Assembly: GCF_018143015.1 (NCBI RefSeq)
Contig: NC_054758.1
Span: 1,546,501 to 1,610,500, forward strand
Origin: Lytechinus variegatus
Taxonomy: Eukaryota > Echinodermata > Echinoidea > Temnopleuroida > Toxopneustidae
DNA length: 64,000 nucleotides
Direction of reading: 5' to 3'
Both the position numbers and the translations under genes were made by a program. Shown piece after piece: positions 58,791-64,000 of this stretch (the stretch's first letter is position 1; each line of letters begins with the position of its first letter). Under the pieces are notes generated by a model. It saw only the letters and a program-made list of their open reading frames with translations. It did not search any database and had not been told where the DNA came from.

Positions 58791-59508
58791 GCTGATTGCC
58801 AGCGCCTGCTCTGCAGCTAGCTGTTAAAGCTCCGGGCCGGTCACGTCGTTGTTGACGAGTTGGTGAACTTAGCTTAGATTTCACGTTATTCATGCCTACA
58901 TGAGCTGCATACAACTGCTCTAATCGCTAGGATGTGGATGGACATTGATTTCGTAAGTTCAGCTTAAAAGTTTTCGACTCAAAAATTACGTTAAAAGGGA
59001 AATTCGCGAATTCGTTAATCGTTACCAAACTTGCATTTGCAAAAACAATGCTAGTCCCGTGTATTCAAGTTTATGTACTGTTGTCAGTACAGCATGGGGC
59101 CGGGGAGGGTGATTTGTCTTTTCTGCACATCTGAAATGGTAATGAATTATACAGGCTGAAGATATTCCGGCCTAGATCTTAATATATAATGTAAAAACGG
59201 CATTTTTATTGTCGATTGACAGATCACCTAATTAAAGAAACTGCTGTTTTTGACTCACTGTGACCAAGGTATTATTAGATTTAGAGAGAGGAAGGGAGAA
59301 AAATCAAAACTTGAGAAAGCGGGGAGGATGCGATGGAGTCCATTAATTTATGTACAAGAGTGTGCTCGTTCATTTGTTCATGTACCTATTCTCTCATGAC
59401 AATGACCTTGAAAATACAGCTGATAATCGTGAAAATCAATAAATCATGCTATTTTCATTAATAATCAAGTGTTTTTAACCCACTCATGTCTTGATAGAAT
59501 AGTTACCT
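58791..59508. other. Gene-free stretch
   Basis: No gene or RNA recognised. 59388-59430 (TATTCTCTCATGACAATGAC) recurs inverted at 59875-59900. Confidence 0.4.
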
Positions 59509-60320
59509 AAACTGTAGATTTTCCAAGCACTAATTACAGACTACTAATACTGCAAATATCAGCCTGATCATGTATTCTCTCTATGAGAAAATCCATTTTG
59601 AAATACGTTGCAAAGTACAATGTACACGCACGATTTGAATATGCTATTTATATATGCTACTTATAAAGCAACATATATTTAGAATAATTTCAAAATCAAA
59701 TGATATGGTCTTGAGTTCAAAAGTAGAGCAAACGTGGAACATGATTTGCAATTATCAGCATGAACTCACAATCCAAGATGGAATAACACACAATTAAAAG
59801 TTGATAAAAAAATACTTGATTATTTATGAAAATTGTATGATTTATTGATTATTATGATTTTCAGCTGTATTTTCAAGGTCATTGTCATAAGAGAATAGGT
59901 ACTTAATCTGTAGATCCTCCAAGAACCCATTACAGACTACTTATACTGCAAATATCAGCCTGATCAGGTATTCTCTCTATGAGAAAATCCATTTTGAAAT
60001 GTGTTGCAAAGTACAAAGTACACGCGCGATTTGAATATGCTACATGTACTTATGAAGCAACAAATAGCTATATTTGGAATAATTTCAAGGTCAAATTATA
60101 TGGTTTTGAGTTCAAATATTTTATGTTGCTCAAAGTAGACCAAAAGTTGAACATGTCTTTCAAGTTTTGGCTTAAGCTCGCCCTTTGTATTGAAATGACA
60201 CCCATTTGAAAGTCAATGTAAACACCATTTGAATGCCATATGATTCTGGAAAATTAGCAAATTTACTGTTTTTATTGAATTTTAGGTGTGTTTTCAAGGT
60301 CATTGCGAACAATAAAAACT
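59509..60320 (+). repeat. Tandem repeat, ~399-bp period
   Basis: CATTACAGACTACTTATACTGC-type text with AAATATCAGCCTGATCA, TATTCTCTCTATGAGAAAAT and CCATTTTGAAAT occurs at 59530-59610 and again at 59930-60000. Both are followed by GTTGCAAAGTACAA, GATTTGAATATGCTA and AATAATTTCAA. A weaker third unit starts near 60345 (ATCACAGACTATCATCACAG). Confidence 0.8.
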
Positions 60321-60559
60321 ATTTCTGAAGATATATTCTTTTAATACCAATCACAGACTATCATCACAGAAGATATCAATGTCTTTGGGCTCTTCATCTT
60401 TGAGTTATCACAATTTGAAAAGTGTTGAAAAGCATGTGTGTGTCATTAACATCAATTTTAGGGTGTTTACGACCATTTTGGAATGTGCAAATCAGCCCCT
60501 AAACATTCCGGTAGCAAAATTTCTCAAGTAACACTTGAAAATATGGGTAAATGTCTATC

Positions 60560-60740
60560 AAAACACAGAAATTGGTCCCCCTCCTCGATGGGACGGGAGG
60601 TGATCACTGATCTCTCCCCTACCTGGATGGGAACAATAACGCTGATTGGCCTATTCCGTGTTGAAGCACCGGAAGTTGGTACCTCCGCACGCCGAGTTCC
60701 CCCCAAAAAGCCAAAATCGGAGTAGAGTCTGGTACACGGC
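60560..60740 (+). promoter_or_regulatory. Candidate TATA-less promoter of the THAP locus
   Basis: The region is more GC- and CpG-rich than its surroundings. It holds an inverted CCAAT box (GCTGATTGGCC, 60641) and an ETS-type site (CACCGGAAGT, 60667), about 150-190 bases before the THAP ATG. ETS and CCAAT sites are common in such promoters. A related but inverted segment lies at 62975-63085. Promoter activity is inference. Confidence 0.4.
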
Positions 60741-60828
60741 AATAGTGTCAATTCTTAATTATACTTACCAAATCAACTCTTATAACAGCACTTTTCAATG
60801 TGAATTTATACCTGATACAAAGTTTAAG

Positions 60829-60905
60829 ATGTCGTCCTGTGCCACGTATAATTGCACTTATTGTGACGACCGTGGAAACAGAGAAAATGGGATTACTTTT
60901 CACAG
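60829..60905 (+). pseudogene. THAP zinc-finger, first half
   Basis: ATG starts MSSCATYNCTYCDDRGNREN then GITFHR. This is the N-terminal half of a THAP DNA-binding domain: a start a few residues before the C-x4-C pair (C4 and C9), then the ITFHRFP block where THAP genes usually have an intron. The bases after CACAG are ATAAGA, where GTAAGA would be a donor. Without splicing the frame stops at once (CAC AGA TAA). The matching second half is at 63835. THAP domains occur in host regulators and in P-element-type transposases; which this is cannot be told from the piece. Confidence 0.6.
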
Positions 60906-60909
60906 ATAA

Positions 60910-61589
60910 GACAAGCTGGTGAACTGCATAGTTGTAGACTTTATGTAGTCCCATGTGCTCAAATACATGTGTGGTAATTCTAAATTACCAGAGCAAGTTT
61001 CCAAAACTTTAAAACTCCGGGGGGGGGGGTTATCGATTGTTGTGATTTCTCTGGAAGCGTGATGAATTCAAACCATGATTCAAATAAATATTCAGTTTAT
61101 TAATATTCACAAATGTCACCAAGTTTTATGAGTTTATCAATCATGTTTGGACAGAAGAATATCACGACTGAGACACGAAAATACTGACCGTGTATAGCAT
61201 GTATTCTGAAACTTGACTGAAAATCTGCCGTTTCGGAGGAGTTAAACAAAAATATTTTTTGCAAAGCATAGATCCTGACCGAAATAGACTGATTTTTGGG
61301 ACAAGGACTGGATCTACAAGGTATTCTGAAAATTATTTATCTTTTAATTGTGAAAGGACAATAAAATTTACAAGCTATAGGTACATGTACGGTATGTTAG
61401 GGGGCTTATGTAACTTGTGGCATGTGAATTTGTGATATTTCTCTGTCAACAATAGATCAAATTATTTTTTCCAAGAACTCTTTTTTTTAAGTACGTAAAA
61501 AAGACATTAAGCTACAGAGACGGATTTACAGACTTCAGAAATTTCACAGAACTTATTTTGAGATGCCGAATGTCTTCAAAGAAAAAATG
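60910..61589. other. Gene-free stretch inside the THAP locus
   Basis: Unassigned, apart from a G-run near 61020-61029. No exon recognised. Confidence 0.4.
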
Positions 61590-61925
61590 TCTCGGTGGAG
61601 CAAAAAAAAAGGGGGGGGGTTATCAACCAGAAATTTAGGGGGTGACGCAATGAAAATAATCTGACAAGCAAAAAAAGGTTATCAACCCAAAATTTAGGAA
61701 GGGATGCAAAACAAAAGAAATAATCTGACAAGCATGAAAAGGGTTATCAACCAGAATTTCAGGGCGGACCACAACGATTTTAGGGGGGTCCACCTGAATT
61801 TAGGGGGGATGCAGGAAAAAAATTGACAAGCAAAAAGAACAAAAAAAAGTTGTCAACATAGATTTTGGGGGTCTGTCCCCCACCTAAAATTTAGGGGACC
61901 AGGACCCCCCCCCCGCTTCCGCTGC
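61590..61925. repeat. G-rich ~70-bp tandem repeat
   Basis: GGTTATCAACCAGAATTTAG-like units with AATAATCTGACAAGCA recur near 61618, 61677, 61742 and, changed, 61840. G- or C-runs occur near 61611, 61790-61810 and 61905-61913. It ends CCCCGCTTCCGCTGCC, resembling the motif near 35690. Confidence 0.72.
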
Positions 61926-62003
61926 CTACAGTGTATATGAACAAACTGGGTAGAGGATAATTGAAGAGGGTCGATCGATGTGACAGAAGGAAAGAGAGAG
62001 AGA

Positions 62004-62470
62004 GAAGGTCAAGTCCACCTCAGAAAAATGTTGATTTGAATCAATAGAGAAAAATCAGACAAGCACAATGCTGAAAATTTCATTAAAATCGGATGTAAAA
62101 TAAAAAGTTATGACATTTCAAAGTTTCGCTTATTTAAAAAAATTGTGATATGAACGAGCCAGTTACATCCAAATGAGAGAGTCAATGATTTTACTCACTA
62201 TTTCTTTTGTGTTTTATAGTTTGAATTATACAATATTTCAATTTTTACGAATTTGACGTTTTGGACCTCCTTGCCGGAAGCACAAAATGTTAAAATAATG
62301 GAATACCAACCGAGATGTGCATATAACTGTTTTGTGAAATGAAGCGAAACTTTAAAATGCCATAACTTTCATATTACATCCGATTTTGATGAAATTTTCA
62401 GGGTTATGCTTGTTGAATTTTTTTTCTTTTTATTCAAATCAAGTTTTTGTTGGGTGGACTTGTTCTTTAA
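62004..62470. mobile_element. TTAA-type MITE family 1, copy E
   Basis: Starts AAGGTCAAGTCCACCTCAGA directly after a (GA)n run, so the leading TTAA is missing. It ends GGGTGGACTTGTTCTTTAA. The centre is internally deleted: AATGTTAAAATAATGGAATA joins at once to CCAACCGAGATGTGCATATA. Confidence 0.85.
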
Positions 62471-62661
62471 AGGGCGAGTCCACCTCATGAAATGATTATT
62501 TGAATAGAGAGAAAAACACACAATAATGCTCAAAATTTAATCAAAATCAGAAATAAATATGAAAGTTATATTTTTAAAGTTTCACTTAAGCGATGAACTT
62601 TTCGGTGTTACGCTTGTTTAATTTTTTTTTTGGGGGGTGGGGTGGGGTAGACTTAAATTAA
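62467..62661. mobile_element. TTAA-type MITE family 1, short copy F
   Basis: Starts TTAAAGGGCGAGTCCACCTC on the TTAA that closes copy E, and ends GGGTAGACTTAAATTAA. Only the terminal parts remain (195 bp), so it is a strongly deleted copy. Together with E it repeats the shared-TTAA layout of copies A and B. Confidence 0.78.
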
Positions 62662-63834
62662 AGGGGGTTCAAGCCCAGTGTTATAAGCCTTCATAACCTA
62701 GAAAGTCCTCGCCATATCGATCCTAAGATGGTTATTTGGAAAACCTCCAAAATACCCCTAGACAAGTCAAGGATTTCATCCATTCTTCCGTAGGTGAGAA
62801 AAACACCAACCCCTTCAAAATTATGTTTCCGAATTGTATACTGGGAAAGTACCATGGTGTCAAGAAAATTGCGAATTCTGGCACCTTAAATATATGAAGT
62901 TTTGTATAAAAAGCAATTCAGTGCTTCAGTGTGCAGACAGCTAGCATATCGCTCACAATGCACATGCTAATGGAGCGATCGCGTTCCTTTTGGGGGAACT
63001 GGTATGGCGGACAATAGAACTCGCGGGCTTCAAACAAAGGACCCTCCCCGCATATCCAGTTAGGGGAGAGATCAGTGGAGGTGATCCGTGACCTTGAACT
63101 TGGCATCTTTTGAAAAAAAATCCAACTTTGATGGCGCCCTACAGGAAAACGACACATACTCTTTGTGCGCATTGGTGCTATGGGAGGCCATATCTTAGCA
63201 ACCATTTGACCTTGGGGCAAAATATTTCAGATTTTTACGTCAGACACTTGGGGCAACATTTGGTGCGAGTTTAAAGAAAATCGAAGTGGGTTGGGTGACA
63301 AGCATTGGTTGATTTGACATGGACTGACCCATGTAAATAAACAATGCAAATTAATTTGAGTTTGGCAAACTGATTCTGTTTGGTTCTGCTTGTTACAATT
63401 TCTGCATGAGTTGTAATCATTAATGCTCAGGTCAACATGATGAAACGCTAGGAGGTGATCAAATGAATTGATTTTTTCAAATAGAAATACTATGTTTATA
63501 TTCACCCCCTTCTATTTTTCCTCTGCTATTATTTTGATTGGATGTATTTCCAGATTCATCACAATAATTGTAAGTTTTATCATAAGTTTACTTTTTGAAA
63601 ATTATATGCTATTATGTGACTAAGGCTTATGTACCTTCTACTGATAGTATTGATATAATGATATCAATGGATTCAAGTTAATCCTTCTGGGTAAGATTGG
63701 AACTATCTCTGTGTTTGGTAGATAAAGATATATGACTAACTTGTCCAGTTGTTGAGAAATGGGCCACTGCTGAGTAGGCCTAGATTTTTCTCATGTGTAA
63801 TTGATTTTATGACATGTGTTTACATTTGCTGCAG
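62662..63834. other. Gene-free stretch before the second THAP piece
   Basis: Holds the inverted relative (62975-63085) of the promoter-like segment at 60600-60720. Near 62750-62860 the minus strand has a short LINE-endonuclease-like phrase (VLSQYTIRKHN, GVGVFLTYG), too weak to call. No other feature seen. Confidence 0.4.
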
Positions 63835-64000
63835 ATTTCCATTCAGCTGTTGGACTGTACCGGTACTGTAACATAGTATGGATGGTCAATATGAAGCAAG
63901 CTTCATTGAATTCCTCCAAGAGCTCTGTACTCTGTTCTGATTATTTTGAAGATGCTTGCTTTGACTGGACTGGGCAAACGATTCGTCTTAGACAGGATGC
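63835..64000 (+). pseudogene. THAP zinc-finger, second half (cut by window end)
   Basis: An acceptor, GCTGCAG, ends at 63834. Spliced to CAC AG, the first bases give R-F-P, the conserved HRFP of THAP domains. A little later, in a different frame from 63882, comes MVNMKQASLNSSKSSVLCSD then YFEDACFDWTGQTIRLRQDA, the second half of the domain. The frame must change between 63840 and 63880, and the Cys-x2-His zinc ligand reads C-S-D-Y, so His is replaced by Tyr. These point to a decayed copy. The AVPTIF-type end would lie past the window. Confidence 0.62.

Noticed and set aside
57821-58827. Frames of 133 and 165 codons
   Set aside because: They run through the TTTCGT satellite; the repeated FRTQNVFLFRRK-type text is the satellite translated.
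62750-62880. Minus-strand LINE endonuclease remnant
   Set aside because: Only a short phrase (QYTIRKHN, GVGVFLTYG) resembles LINE endonucleases, and the order of blocks is not convincing.

Overview
ORGANISM. The window looks like a gene-poor, AT-rich animal chromosome stuffed with repeats, most likely from an echinoderm and probably a sea urchin. The reasons are the ankyrin-repeat gene at 50957-56261, whose repeat wording (EVNKGDNNG.TAL.IAAQNGHLDVVKYL) is typical of the large sea urchin ankyrin families, a Gmr1-type Ty3/gypsy element (a deuterostome group with integrase ahead of reverse transcriptase), tRNA-derived SINEs, CR1/L2/Jockey-like LINEs and many TTAA-flanked miniature elements. The species call is inference; no species marker was read.

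LAYOUT. 1-7936: a young, nearly whole Gmr1-like LTR element whose 5' LTR runs off the left edge; it sits inside a minus-strand LINE fragment (7937-9480). 9481-13240: small repeats, a 226-bp tandem duplication, a 1.17-kb TIR element and a TTCG-rich satellite. 13766-17309: a decayed glycine N-methyltransferase (GNMT)-like gene. 17285-27569: a large inverted duplication (arms 17285-19935 and 24887-27569) that starts in the last codons of the GNMT-like exon, with a GT/GA minisatellite and a MITE in the spacer. 27585-41148: a giant palindromic (foldback) element with no recognisable gene, split by an 8-kb composite insertion (29061-37065) that carries a LINE fragment, five MITE copies, hairpins and a long purine tract. 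41153-46722: a MITE split by a nearly full-length two-ORF LINE. 47205-50071: another MITE holding a nested MITE and G-rich repeats. 50957-56261: an intronless stretch of about 51 ankyrin repeats interrupted by two one-base lesions. 56640-64000: a SINE, a TTTCGT satellite, a 399-bp tandem repeat, two MITEs and two separated exon-like pieces of a THAP zinc finger.

HOW IT FITS TOGETHER. Only three host loci were recognised: the GNMT-like pseudogene, the ankyrin gene and the THAP fragment. None shows a clearly intact reading frame as given. Nesting gives a relative order. The SINE at 18414 predates the inverted duplication because both arms carry it. The LINE fragment at 25196 came after the duplication because only one arm has it. 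The LINE at 41451 came after the MITE it splits. The two tandem MITEs at 30086-31293 entered a LINE fragment that lies within the 8-kb insertion, which itself interrupts the palindrome.

The most unusual structures are the giant palindrome with its TGGCCAAAATGACC-type motifs and ~400-bp satellite units, the MITE pairs that share a single TTAA at two separate loci, and the ankyrin array with two lesions at the same position of the repeat.
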